Below are positions 26,223 to 36,867 of a stretch of 64,000 bases of DNA, piece by piece (position 1 is the stretch's first letter; the number at the start of each line of letters is the position of its first letter). The translations under genes were made by a program, and so were the position numbers. The stretch is taken from the NCBI RefSeq assembly GCF_947507565.1, contig NC_089183.1, positions 2,666,001-2,730,000 on the forward strand, read 5' to 3'. The notes below the pieces were generated by a model, which saw only the letters and a program-made list of their open reading frames with translations, was not told the origin of the DNA and did not search any database. This DNA is from Oscarella lobularis (Eukaryota > Porifera > Homoscleromorpha > Homosclerophorida > Oscarellidae).

Positions 26223-26558
26223 TCAGCCACAAGTGCCTACGGGAGCTCCGTGACAAACGTTGCTATTGCAGCACGAACCGCAAGAATAGACCGGCCAGCA
26301 GACGCACGTAGTCCCCGTGGACCAGCATCCTTCGCTGATGCTCGTACACCGATTTTCATTGTCGCCCACGTCTGTGCAGGCGAGACCTTCGCAGCAGCTT
26401 CCCGCGCTCAGCTCTGTCGCATTTTTCGGAGGCGGAACGCATTGGTCGCCTTCGCTGCGGCACTCGTACTGGTACGAGGTGATGCGAACGGCGGTGAAGT
26501 TGTACGAAGCGAAGAGAGACAGAAAGACGCTCAGAGCAACTGCAATCTTTGTCATCAT
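26223..26558 (-). CDS. Secreted cysteine-rich (knottin-like) peptide, intact copy A
   Basis: Intronless, about 111 residues. A hydrophobic signal peptide (MTKIAVALSVFLSLFAS) precedes a cysteine-rich mature part. The first half reads C-x6-C, then a CC pair (SCCEGLAC) and a later C (ENRC), the spacing of an inhibitor-cystine-knot/knottin fold. A second half (GCWSTGTTCVCW, CGSCCNSNVC, TCG) adds a further disulfide-rich module. Two adjacent ATGs (26558, 26555) could serve as start. A TATATA box lies at 26607-26612, about 50 bp upstream of the start, and is kept in the paralogues. The role is unknown; defence, inhibition or signalling are all possible. Confidence 0.75.
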   Translation of the reverse strand: MMTKIAVALSVFLSLFASYNFTAVRITSYQYECRSEGDQCVPPPKNATELSAGSCCEGLACTDVGDNENRCTSISEGCWSTGTTCVCWPVYSCGSCCNSNVCHGAPVGTCG

Positions 26559-26606
26559 TGTGGGATCGGGCGCGCGACTGACTGTTTGCAGGCTAAGCGC
26601 TTGGAG

Positions 26607-26612
26607 TATATA
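26607..26612 (-). promoter_or_regulatory. TATA box of the cysteine-rich peptide gene
   Basis: TATATA about 50 bp upstream of the start codon. An equivalent box occurs upstream of the related copies near 42030 and 45510. Confidence 0.55.
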
Positions 26613-26639
26613 GCGGCACACGTACTCACGACGAGAGAA

Positions 26640-27585
26640 GCATGCACATTATTCGGTTAATTCGCTTGGCGCCAATTGGTCGGCTCCATTGCCTTACATT
26701 AATTGAATTCTGATAAGCGACAGATTGAATTCGTGTAACGTTCCTTTTTGTACGTATTCTTGTTCACGAGGCTTCGTGTCAGACCCTTGCGAGGACTACA
26801 ACGACGTTTGAATGAAACGGCGACTCAATCGGAGGACGCACTTTACTCGATTGTTCAAAGTAAGTGGATCTGTCCGAATGCCATAAAGATAGTACTAGCG
26901 TAGAGCATCATGCATGATTTAGAAGAGAGACGTACGTAAGTGTCGTTTCCCATGGAGATGGCGGGACCTACTTGCTTTCACACGTTCGATTAGGGTCTAG
27001 TGAAACTCATCACTTCGTCGTTCTAATTTTGAATACGTTTGCGGTTGGCTTGGCGCCGCTGTCGGCAAACATGAGAACAATTAGGTCGGCAATCCGTCCC
27101 CCCGGAGTCTCTAGAGAGCGTACAAGGGCAGCAACCTTCACGCACAAATTCGTCACGCGAAGATTCAAAACGGCGGAGAAGGCTGTTTGCGGCGAGCTGT
27201 GCGACACTGTTGAGGAGATATTGGCTCGTGTTATGTGGACGGGACAGATGCAGGAGAGTAGTTGGAAAGTGAGGCGGTTTAGGGGCGTTATAGTCCCTTA
27301 ATCGTGCGCAATTCTTAGGTTGGGGTTTCATAGAAGTAATGTCCTAATCTGGCCACGGAATGATCAATTACTTATACGCGCTGTTAATGACGTCATCGTA
27401 TTGATTATCCGCCCACAGCGGAGTTTGTCAGAATTCTTAATTAATTTTGAAATCTGGCTAACCATGGCTGTGGTTGATCGACCAAATATAGCAAGTACTG
27501 AACCGGTTTCGTCTGACATAATTATCCCGGAGAGATTATACGGGTGACTCTGCTCGCTCGAACCCGGAACGTCGCTTCGACGAAA
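26640..27585. other. Intergenic between the peptide gene and Kelch copy A
   Basis: Paralogous to 38850-39476 and 45540-46343, with many indels. A stretch at ~27170-27316 is present here but absent from the other modules. It keeps an open frame (KAVCGELCDTVEEILARVMW) ending at 27301. No known domain is recognised. Confidence 0.45.
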
Positions 27586-28349
27586 ATGGAAGAAACGATC
27601 TCATTCGAAGCGGAAGGCTGCTCATCCTTTGCACGAGAGCAATGCGACTCCTTTCGACTGTCAAATTACCTATGCGACGTCATCATCGTCGGCAAAGAAG
27701 GCGAACGACATCCAGCGCACCGAATAATGCTCGCCGCCGCGAGCCCCTACTTTCGTGCGATGTTCGACGGAGAGTCAAAAGCCCGAAATCACCATTAGCA
27801 ACATCGACGACGCCGTTCTGAAGCATCTAATCGAGTACGCTTACAGGGGAAAAATCGAATGTCGTGCGACTCTCCACGACGTCCAATGCCTTTACGAAGG
27901 GGCTCACTATCTACAGTTCGATCGTCTTCTGCAGATGTGCAGTGACTGGATCAAACTTCACGTCAATTTGTCGAATTGTCTAAGTTACGCCACATTTGCT
28001 CATCAATACGACGACTCGACATTACGTCGACTTTGCGATCGAATTTCCGCTGTGAATATAATGAAATTAGTCGACACCGACGACTTCCGTCTTCTCTCCG
28101 TCGACCACGTGACCCGGCTTTTGAGTCACGACGAACTCGGCGTGCGAGTCGAAAACGACGTCGTTGGCATTCTTCACCAGTGGATCAAACACGACGAAAC
28201 GTCTCGTCGACATCACGCGGAAAATCTCGCAACAAAAGTCATTCGTCTACCGCTAATCGATTATTCAAACGAGACGTCGTCCCTCGACATTCTTTCGAAT
28301 CTCGACTACAAAGACTCGTCGTCGTCATGTCAACGTTGAGTGGGATGTG
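27586..28349 (+). pseudogene. BTB-BACK-Kelch gene, broken copy A
   Basis: Begins MEETISFEAEG like the intact paralogues at 39477 and 42906. It is broken in three ways: a net 11-bp deletion after AMFDG (27773) shifts the frame within the BTB domain; a CGA-to-TGA change makes a stop at ~28337; and paralogy ends at 28349, so the whole Kelch propeller is missing. BACK-domain coding remains readable in the second frame (27795-28336). Confidence 0.9.
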
Positions 28350-29090
28350 AGATTCTAAGTTGGACCACTTTTCTTGAGGCTTACTCTCGAATCTGCTGTT
28401 TCGTATTGGAGCGATCAGTGCTGCATACTTGTTGAGTGTACTTCTTTTGATGGTTAGAGAGCGTAGTTCTGTTTGCGACTCTACTGCACCTATAATGTCA
28501 TCTTCGTGAACAAGGATTAAACATAGTTCCTTGAGACGTGAAGGCAGAAGTGGTAGAGAGTAGTAATACCGACTGGCCTTCTCCATTTGGCCTATTTGAA
28601 CTCGTGTAATGCCGCGCATACTCGCTAGTGAAACATTTCGTGCAGCGACACATTCAATACTTAATTAAGGCCGATACTTCAGTCAGGCTTGAAACGTCAA
28701 ACGGAAGGCTATCACTTTCCAAAATAGCCTCATTATCACCTTCTATACAGAGGACTGCATCTTCATCGTTAGACCGGTCTGAACAATACCAGCTAGGAAA
28801 CAACCAGGGCCACGCTAATCCTTCGAACTGCGTACGTACGTACGTACAGTAGTATACTTACTTACCGATAATCGTCTTTCATGTGGCCGACAGTTTTTAT
28901 TCGGTAAACGAAATTTTTGTATGTTACGTTCTCTCCACGCCTAAGAGCGCTAAGAAGCTGATCCGAGGTACTCATCGCTGTTGTAATTTGCATAAGAGAA
29001 GCAGACCCGTATATCTCGTTGTTGGAAATGTATTGTTTGAAGTTTGCACACTTGCATTTGGTTCACGGAAAACTTCAAATAAGTGCTACC
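28350..29090 (-). other. Coding-like minus-strand fragment, possibly LRR
   Basis: Beyond the Kelch breakpoint the minus strand has open stretches of protein-like composition. Examples are LPLLPSRLKELCLILV and TELRSLTIKRSTLNKY near 28380-28600, AVLCIEGDNEAILESDSLPF near 28720, and ISNNEIYGSASL near 29020. The spacing of leucines and the NNEI motif resemble leucine-rich repeats. No complete gene can be assembled, so this is probably a fragment of another LRR gene. Confidence 0.3.
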
Positions 29091-29639
29091 TGTCGTAATT
29101 GACCATCAAGTTTGAACTAGCGTTTGGATATGTGATATACCCCGCTTTCTACCACATTATTTTCTTAAAGTATATACTGCCACAGAACGGTCACCGTCGA
29201 TGATCACTGCTGTTGCAGTGTTGAATGAGGCAGTTGAGTTGCTGACTGCCAAAGATGGATAGAACGCTGGCTGCGATCGTCGTCCGTCGCACAGGCCGCC
29301 TCGAGGCGGCAGAGACGTGTACACTAACTAACAGCGGTGCAGTTTGTTTTACGGCTGCTAGCTAGGAGCGCCGGAAAAGCAAAGTATGTCATAATAAAGG
29401 CAGTTCAGACTATTTTCAAGAACAACGTGCACGAACTTGACACGTAATATCCAATTATTTTGCAACTGTGTTCTACAATTGGAATGCGAAGCGAAAGAGC
29501 TCTAACACACTTACTTTACAAGATATGCAACAAATACGGAGAGAAAAATTTTAAGACTTATTAAAAGTTACACTTTCTGGCATCCGGGAATCTTTTTTTG
29601 CTTGATGTCCGACGTAATGGCTGATTCTTCGAGTTCTCC
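29091..29639. other. Intergenic, nothing recognised
   Basis: No open frame, RNA gene or repeat that I can name. It lies between the unit A breakpoint and the start of unit B. Confidence 0.4.
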
Positions 29640-29745
29640 GTGGGCATCTCCGTCTACCTAAGCCATCCTTTGTCTTACGCCATCCTAGACAAGCGCAAAA
29701 CTTCTCTTTCTACAAGGCAGGTAGGCGTTGGCATGGCATACGTCG
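29640..29745 (+). repeat. Dispersed repeat, copy 3
   Basis: Shares GCATCTCCGTCTACCTAAGC, TTTCTACAAGGCAGGTAGGCG and surrounding sequence with the other three copies. Marks the left edge of unit B and is somewhat shortened. Confidence 0.65.
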
Positions 29746-30704
29746 TTAAAGGCGCTTCGTCGTAGCTGTAGACCTATAGCGAGCTACGCGCTGTTGCTTT
29801 ACTCGCGAGAAATGCTTTTACTTTCCGATCGAGCGGCGAACTAGAGAGCCTATGTAGCAGAAACAAACATATTGTCGACGTCTCCTCGCCTTCGTGCATT
29901 AGGGGCCCCTCACGATCCTCAGATAAACGAGTAAAGGAATCTATCAGCGTTGTTCTTTGGCGTCAACGTGATCACTATTTTGACGTCAGCCAGACGAGCC
30001 GATGAAGCAGCCACTCAGCCTTGTGATCTATAAGCTAGGCCGTGCTCCTAGTTCCAGCTTTCTGCTTCAAGGCCGCCTGTAGTATTTGATTTCTTCTTAT
30101 CCCGCACCTGCGGTGTTGCGCTTGAATGGATGCGTATAAACAGTCCCAAACTTGCCGGGATTTCTCGACGTTTATTTCTTTTTGGATGATGGTGAACCCG
30201 TATCGTTGCTAGAAAAGGACAATCGTTGATTTCTCGCCCACCATGCTCACCCGCCAATTTCTATTTTTTCATTTCATGCTTTTTTTTTAGAGAATAGAGG
30301 AAGTATCTTCGCTCACGAGCGTCGCATTATCTTTATCATTATCTTCGGTTCAATTCACTCCGCGCGTATGAATGGGAGCACTTTCACGTCACCTAACCAA
30401 TCCAGTCAGACTGTTTGAGAGAACAATTTATGCTTCTTTCGGTGCTCGTAGCCAAAATGAGTTGCGCCCGCGGGAGGGGGCAGAGGCTGCGCTGAATGAT
30501 GTATGGCACGACCTCTCACGGGTCGCCCCACGCCGAGGATGCCGGGTGGCGACAGAGTGGTGTGTTAGGTACCGTCGCCTAGAGTCAGCCGCATGAAGAT
30601 GATGCTCTCCTGTAATGTAAACAATTCCAACAAAGCCTTGTTCCAATTATTAGAGGACCTAGAACAAGATATATGACAATTGAAAAAATAGCACGGATCC
30701 TAAA
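29746..30704. other. 3' flank of receptor B, no gene recognised
   Basis: From ~29930 it matches the flank of receptor A (19060 on), apart from an extra ~350-bp stretch (30120-30490) not found in unit A. No gene is seen. Confidence 0.45.
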
Positions 30705-33700
30705 CTACGATGAATTGAGAAGTCCCGAACGTTCTCCGTCACTATCATAGGCCGCCGCCTTCTTGAACGAACAACGGCGCCGATTTTTCCAATGTTCAGA
30801 CTCGACGAACTTTTTCCCCAGTGTAAAAATAACAGTCAAAACCCGCCCTGAAAACATAGTCAAGAATCCCAAATAATTATAATTAACATAATTTACCTGC
30901 AACGAAGAGAAGAAAGACGCTATTGGCAGCAATAACGATAGCACTAAAGGCTTTCTGATCAACGAGACTATTGTAACCAGGATCTTGTTCGTCAGTGAAC
31001 GAGAGCAGAACCAGGGTCCCCATCATTAGATTAATCAAAATAACGCCGAGAGCGATTAGCTGCAGCCAATGTCCAAAACTACGCTTGATGGGTTTCAACT
31101 GGGCGTGAAGAACGAGGAATAGAGTAGCGAGTAACATGGCCAGTGCAATTCCCGAATGACTTTGACGTCCGAAGAAACCCATGCCAACGGTGAGAAAGAA
31201 TTTTCGTCCAATTTCCACCACTTCCCAATACCAATATTCGCTTTTGTAATTACTGTCGAGAAATCGAAGGCTCTTCACGAAATCGCTAACGAACGCGTAC
31301 TTCTTCAAAATCGCGTCAGGAAGCGTCTTACGCCGTCGAACCTCTAACCCAACAAAAAGTAGGGCAGGCAGTATAATAACATAGGCTAGCAGTGCCCAGC
31401 AAAGGATCCACAAGGCAGTGGACATTGAATAATTGCACACGACACTATAGTCCTCCTTTAGTAGCCACCTGCAGTCTTCGCCATTTTCCGTTCCATTCGA
31501 AGCGTTTCCCGTCGAATTCGCTTCTCTCAGACACACTTTCACGCACGTCCAGTCTTTATAGGGAAACGTCGCCATTATAGAAGCAGCCGTTGACGGATAA
31601 CTAATAAATAATATCCACCAACTGTTTCTCATACACGACGTTCTCGACTTGGAGATCTTCGTCTCGACAGCGTCTCGATCTCGGCTACACGAAATAACGT
31701 ACCGGCGTCGCGCCTTGTAGTAGGCCCAGATCGACAGGAGCAAAGCGAGTTGACACGCGAATTTAAATATTGGAATCATCAGAGCGTTGAATCGAAGGTT
31801 CTTGTTCAGACACATCGGCGTCGCGACGGCGATTATATTCAGTTCGAGTAGCTTCATAAAATGTCCAATCGATAGGAGAGCGCGTGGCCAGGGCACGTAG
31901 GAGAGAACGTCGAACACGGCGGACATAACCTGAACAAAACCGACGATAATTTTCAAAGCGGAGCTGATTTGATCCATCAGATCGTCGCGACTATTTCTCA
32001 GTCGATCGATGGCGTAGAGAACGGCGGCTAGGACGCCGAGTAGAACGACTAGAAAGAAGAGTTGTAGAGCCGTTCGCCATTTTTCAGGACACTTTTTGCA
32101 TCGCTGGAACCACGTGTAATAATTGTCGCTGCATTGACCGCACAGCGTTCCCTCGTACCCTTCGGCGCACATAGCAGTGCGACTTATTCGTCTAGTCACC
32201 GTCGACGTGCAACTTTCGTTAATAGGGCACGGATTAATCCTCGGCAAGGGAAGCGTAAACTTGGTCAACGTTTTACTATAGGTATCGTCTCTAATTGTAA
32301 GACTTTTCACGAATTCGACGTAGAGATTTTCATCGCTACTGCTCGCGTTCTCGCTTTCATCCCAACCGTGCCAGCTCCACCAAAACCCGGGCAAGACGCT
32401 TAGGTAATCGTCGTCGCATTGCATGCCTAAGCTGGCGTCGCAGCTTTGGCACGGCCCAAAGCGGTCAGTGCGAGAGAAATTCGCTAGGCAGCTGCACGCG
32501 CGATATCCGGCGTGGATTGTCGTGTTTGTGCCTGCGGGGCATACGTTGCAGTCAGCGGCTGTTTTTCCGGGGGCAGATGATGGGCTGACGAACGTCCCGT
32601 TGACACATTTTTGATACGTGTATGCGCCCGCTCTGTCTTGGTAATACCCCCCTTGATTAATTTAAACAAGGATTATCAGCAGATCGATGTTTTATGAATA
32701 TTGTATTACCGGCTGGGCAATTGATGCATTTTGAAGAATCAGGATGAAATTGAATCTGATATTCTCGAGATATTGTTCCTACGTCGCACTGGGTGCATCT
32801 GTACTCAAAACTGTTCTCACCGTTGTTGCCTACATGAAAGCAGACGTATCCTCTTGGCATGAGATAATATGCTCCCGCTGCATTTAATGAGAAATTTGCA
32901 ATGCTGGTTTTTCCAACGCAGTGCCTGTAAACGGCCAAATGCACGAGCCACGTTTAATTTCTAAGCAACTTGCTTACAAACGAGCTCCGGGCTGAGACGT
33001 AGGAATCACTTTTAAGTTTGTGCAGTTTAAAAATCTTCAAAAATTTAAATTATTTTACGGCTTCATTGTCACTTTTGCTTACATTGTAACGAAAGTAGTC
33101 TCATTTGAAAGAAACAGAGCATCTTGAGTCACGTTGGACGTTGGATTTTCTTGCAAGTATCTTTGAAAAAAAATTTCGCGTTTTCAATGTCAACTAAATA
33201 TAGATTAGATGGCATTCACATTGTTTTGATTTTCTTTAACGAGGCAAAAGATTTGCTTTCAATCCTTGAAATGTTGTTGTGTATGAGATTACTAAAAGAA
33301 ACCGTTACGCGTCGCTCCTGACATTTGCACGTGCATGACGTACAGTGTCTCTAGTTGAGAAAGGCTACTAAAGTTTGAAGCTTGAATTATTCTCAGACTA
33401 TTGAACATACAGAAACTAAGCAAAGAAGACCTCAATTAATTAAAAGCACGATTCTAGCTTTTTTGACTCTTAATACAAGTAATGAAGTTTCGTCTGCTTA
33501 GAAAACGTTTCCGGAAGACTTGTCAATTTGTTTCCGGAAAGATCTCTGATTTCAGAAAAAAATCAGAGCATTAATCGACGTTGAATTTATACCGTACAGC
33601 TTTTGAACGAACATAACTCGATCGAACAGAGACGGCTCAACAGTTGTCAGGCGATTGTTGAGAAAGCTCCTTTGCATCGTCACGTCTCAAGCAATAGATA

Positions 33701-35215
33701 TTTAAACTTTTGTACAGTCTTACGCTACGCTGACGGTGGTCCCGTTAGCAAACGGCAGCCCATCGATCATTTCAAGATGGTTGCCTGACAGATCTCTATA
33801 TAGAAAACAGTATGTCCATGCATTTCACAGCCAAGATTTAGTGCTAGTATTTCTTACATTCCCATAAAATGTGTAGAATGGTTGAACGTTCCTGGACCTA
33901 GCTTTGTAATTTTATTTAGACTAAGATTACTATAGAAACAACTTGAAAAATCAGTAGGATACAATTAAGAACAGCTAACATATTTTGCAGCAGCGGCAGA
34001 GACGCAAATGCGTCTGGAGCAACTTTCGATATCTTGTTGCTTCCGGCTAAGCTGAGAGAACTATCCTTTTTAATATTTTATCGTAAAATAATTGATTCCG
34101 TACAATTGGCCCAAGCAGTCAAGTTTGAGCACATTTCTGGGCAATTCAGTAAGGTGGTTCGTATCCAATCGCCTAAAAACTCAAATTTAAATGATTTGAA
34201 AGCTACTTTTAATTTTGTACAAAGCCAGTAAGTTTGAGCACGATCCGACACTAACAAATGAAGCAGCCGACAAAACAGTCAGATGGTTCTCCATCATATT
34301 ACTGCGAAATTTGTATGTCAATGGTTCAAGTCAGTTACGCATAATCCCTATATACATTTCGGTGACGGAGGATAGATTCTGAAACGCCCCTGCCTCTATA
34401 GCATAAATTTTGTTGACTTTGAGGTATCTGCAATTAATTAAAAGAATTTATGTCGAAATATACAGCACATGCATGTAAGTATTTGCGCACACATTTTATC
34501 AAGAACGGGCAGATCTTTTAAGAATCCTGATGGCAGCGTTGTCAGATTGCAGTTCGTGATATATCTTGTTATAAACAAGATGTCACGATGCTATAAAGAT
34601 TAAATGTACTTACAGCCTGGTCAATTGAAACGAATGATGCGGAATTGCTGTATTGAACATGTCGCTTACGTCAGACAGCAAAGGATTAAAACTTAGGTCT
34701 CTAAATTGAAACATATTTTCTAAATTGCACCTGCGAGTGAATTAAATGCCCTTACAGGCTCTGCAGAGTCGGTGGAATTGAAAAGGCTTTTCTTAATTTG
34801 TTTCTGGTTCCGAGCCTGTCAGATAAAATTCCATACACTAACTCGGTATCTCCGAACAAATTCTTGCATCATATATAGGCTTTTGAAACGAAGAAAATAA
34901 TCTGCATCGACAGACGTAATTTCGTTGTTGCTGAAATCACTGTATGGACACAAACTCGTGTAAGAAACATTGTACTCTTATATAGAAAGCGTACAAGGAA
35001 AGCATGTTCGCAGGAAACGCCCAATTGGGAGGCAACGAGCCTCCCAGTTTGGGAAGCCGAGCCGTACAATTGACGTCAAAGTAACCGTCATTGACTGGGG
35101 TGCATTTGCAGTTTTTGAACACATCAAAACTCAACGTCTCATTGTAATGGATACAGTTGGTCGAAATAGCCAATAGCAAGCAGACGAAGCTCAGTACTGA
35201 CGCAATTCGACTCAT
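30705..35215 (-). CDS. LRR / cysteine-rich / multi-pass membrane receptor-like protein, copy B
   Basis: Same architecture as copy A: signal peptide at 35215, cysteine cap (NCKCTPVNDG), LRR exons, GCC2/GCC3-like cysteine region, and a long exon with about nine hydrophobic segments and YWYWEVVEIGRKFFLT. All major exons stay open. The cysteine-rich exon has four extra residues (NSFE, near 32810) relative to copy A. The C-terminal exon is longer (ending at 30705) and encodes a basic tail (WKNRRRCSFKKAAAYDSDGE) that copy A lacks. The most divergent part is the N-terminal cap and LRR region; the membrane part is ~97% identical. That fits diversification of the ligand-facing part, but I have not measured selection. 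Confidence 0.82.
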
Positions 35216-35280
35216 AACACCGCTAGCTGAAAAAACAGTCGAATGAGCAAGTGACGCAAGAGCACGAATACTAAGTACGT

Positions 35281-35617
35281 ACGTGAGCAAAGGGAAGTTC
35301 CCAAAGGGAGCTCCCACATGCAGAGATGATTTGTACTTTCAGTTCTGTTTGACTTTGAACAAGTGAAATCACACTATGTGCTTCAAGGGTTTGCAAAGTC
35401 AATCATTACATGCAAGTCATTCTTGACTGATATATGTTTATAGCTCTAGGCGCTACGATTAAGCGTACCGTTGAGAGATCGAAATTAGTGTGGGGGAGAG
35501 GCTACAAAGGTGAAGAATCGCGTGACGGGGAATTTCCCTGCAAAACTTTCAGTGTCTGTTGACACTCTCTATACTCGAAAGTCATTATACCGAGACTATG
35601 TTTCGTGCCGCCTTCGT
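35281..35617 (+). repeat. 337-bp tandem duplication of the ML promoter and exon-1 start
   Basis: ACGTGAGCAAAGGGAAG begins at 35281 and again at 35618. The first unit runs through GCGCTACGATTAAGCG and GGTGAAGAATCGCGTGACGG into ATGTTTCGTGCCGCCTT (ATG at 35598), the first codons of ML exon 1, and then jumps back to promoter sequence. The second unit continues, past the transposon, into the real gene. Confidence 0.85.
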
Positions 35618-35785
35618 ACGTGAGCAAAGGGAAGTTCCCAAAGGGAGTTCCCACATGCACAGATGATTTCAGTTCTGTTTTGCTTTGAACGAGCGAAATC
35701 ACACTATGTGCTTCAAGGGTTTGGTCAATCATTACCGGCATAAGTCTTTCCTGACTGATATCTTTATAGCTCTAGGCGCTACGAT

Positions 35786-35825
35786 CACGGATTGTAGAGA
35801 ACTGGATATGAAACGCACGCACGCT
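35786..35825 (+). repeat. Left terminal inverted repeat of the transposon
   Basis: 40 bp, an exact reverse complement of 36667-36706. Confidence 0.95.
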
Positions 35826-36666
35826 ACCGTATGTTGCGTGGGATCATCCGTGACATGCCCCGCCCCCGTGTCTCCGCTTGTGCTTGGCACACTCAAGTCC
35901 TGTTTGACTAAAGGGATTAATCGCCACCCGTCTATGATTAACGTAAATCGATGCCTACATCTTCGAAGTACCTAGCGCACCATTTGCCTAAATTATTGGA
36001 GGTTTCGTAAGAGCGTTTTCACGCGTTTTCTCACGAGACCTACTTCGGAAGGGGTTGTGTAGCGTTTTCGTCAATTCGCTTACGTTTGCGTCGCCAGTAA
36101 GATAAGGAACGGTTTAATAATGATCCTTGCTGTGGCTTTGTCCACAAGCAAGGCCGGTTTCGTCGCGTTATAGCCGAGTACGGGCATTTTTATGCTCGGA
36201 ATGGTGAAGGAGTTTGTGTAGCATTTCTGGGAGAACTGTAGAGAGTCAGCCGCATACTGTAGTTTTAGTAGATAGAACTGCCACTGTAGAATGGCCCTAC
36301 AACCCCGACTAATATATGAACGAGCGGGTTTGCGCTAGAAAGAGGTCGAAAAAATGCTGAGCGGAATTAATTAACAGACAAGCAGCAGAGCGAGAAAGGC
36401 TAGGTATGCTTCCTCTAAGCTTCTAATAGTTAGTCTCTCTGCGCTTTGCTACTTTTCGGTTCTCTACACTACTGTACCGTGACCTTTGGGAACAATTCAA
36501 TGTTACCTGTCACTGCTTAGTTAAAAATGGGTTGTTTTTTCATGAAAACGTTAAGGACTAAGCATGTGCGAATTTTGCCATTGTCAAACCGGGGAGGCAA
36601 CGGAGGCAACTGGGTTAGCAATCCGGGCAAGATCGGTCACGTGACCATGTCAAGGATGATCCCACT

Positions 36667-36706
36667 AGCGTGCGTGCGTTTCATATCCAGTTCTCTACAA
36701 TCCGTG
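36667..36706 (-). repeat. Right terminal inverted repeat of the transposon
   Basis: 40 bp, an exact reverse complement of 35786-35825, followed directly by the right copy of CTACGAT. Confidence 0.95.
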
Positions 36707-36867
36707 CTACGATTAAGCGTATAGGTACCGTTGAGAAGTCGAAATTAGAGTGGGGGAGAGGCTACAAAGGTGAAGAATCGCGTGACGGGGAAAGGTCGCG
36801 GGAGTTTCCCTGCGAAACTTTCAGTATCTGCTGACACGCTCTATACTCGAAAGTCTTTGTCGAGACC

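Larger units (their letters stand above)
18640..28349. repeat. Segmental duplication, unit A
   Basis: This ~9.7-kb block is paralogous to 29640-41204. The shared order is dispersed repeat, conserved leader (from ~19060 and ~29930), LRR receptor (minus), ML gene (plus), dispersed repeat, cysteine-rich peptide (minus), BTB-Kelch (plus). Similarity stops abruptly at 28349 inside the Kelch gene. The receptor's long exon differs at about 14 of 513 residues between units, counted by eye. Confidence 0.9.
35786..36706. mobile_element. Non-autonomous TIR DNA transposon, 921 bp, with 7-bp target duplication
   Basis: The ends are perfect 40-bp inverted repeats (35786-35825 and 36667-36706, CACGGATTGTAGAGA... 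outermost). After an 11-bp interruption on the left, a further ~20 bp is inverted-repeat at 19 of 20 positions. CTACGAT is duplicated at 35779-35785 and 36707-36713. The uninterrupted site GCGCTACGATTAAGCG is preserved at the paralogous place in unit A (24208) and in the duplicated promoter just upstream (35450), so insertion is proven. The interior has no transposase-sized frame. The superfamily is not assigned; a 7-bp duplication is compatible with P-like or a few other groups. Confidence 0.93.

Noticed and set aside
28828-28850. GTAC-rich palindromic run as a transposon end
   Set aside because: It is a short (CGTA)n microsatellite with no partner end or target duplication.
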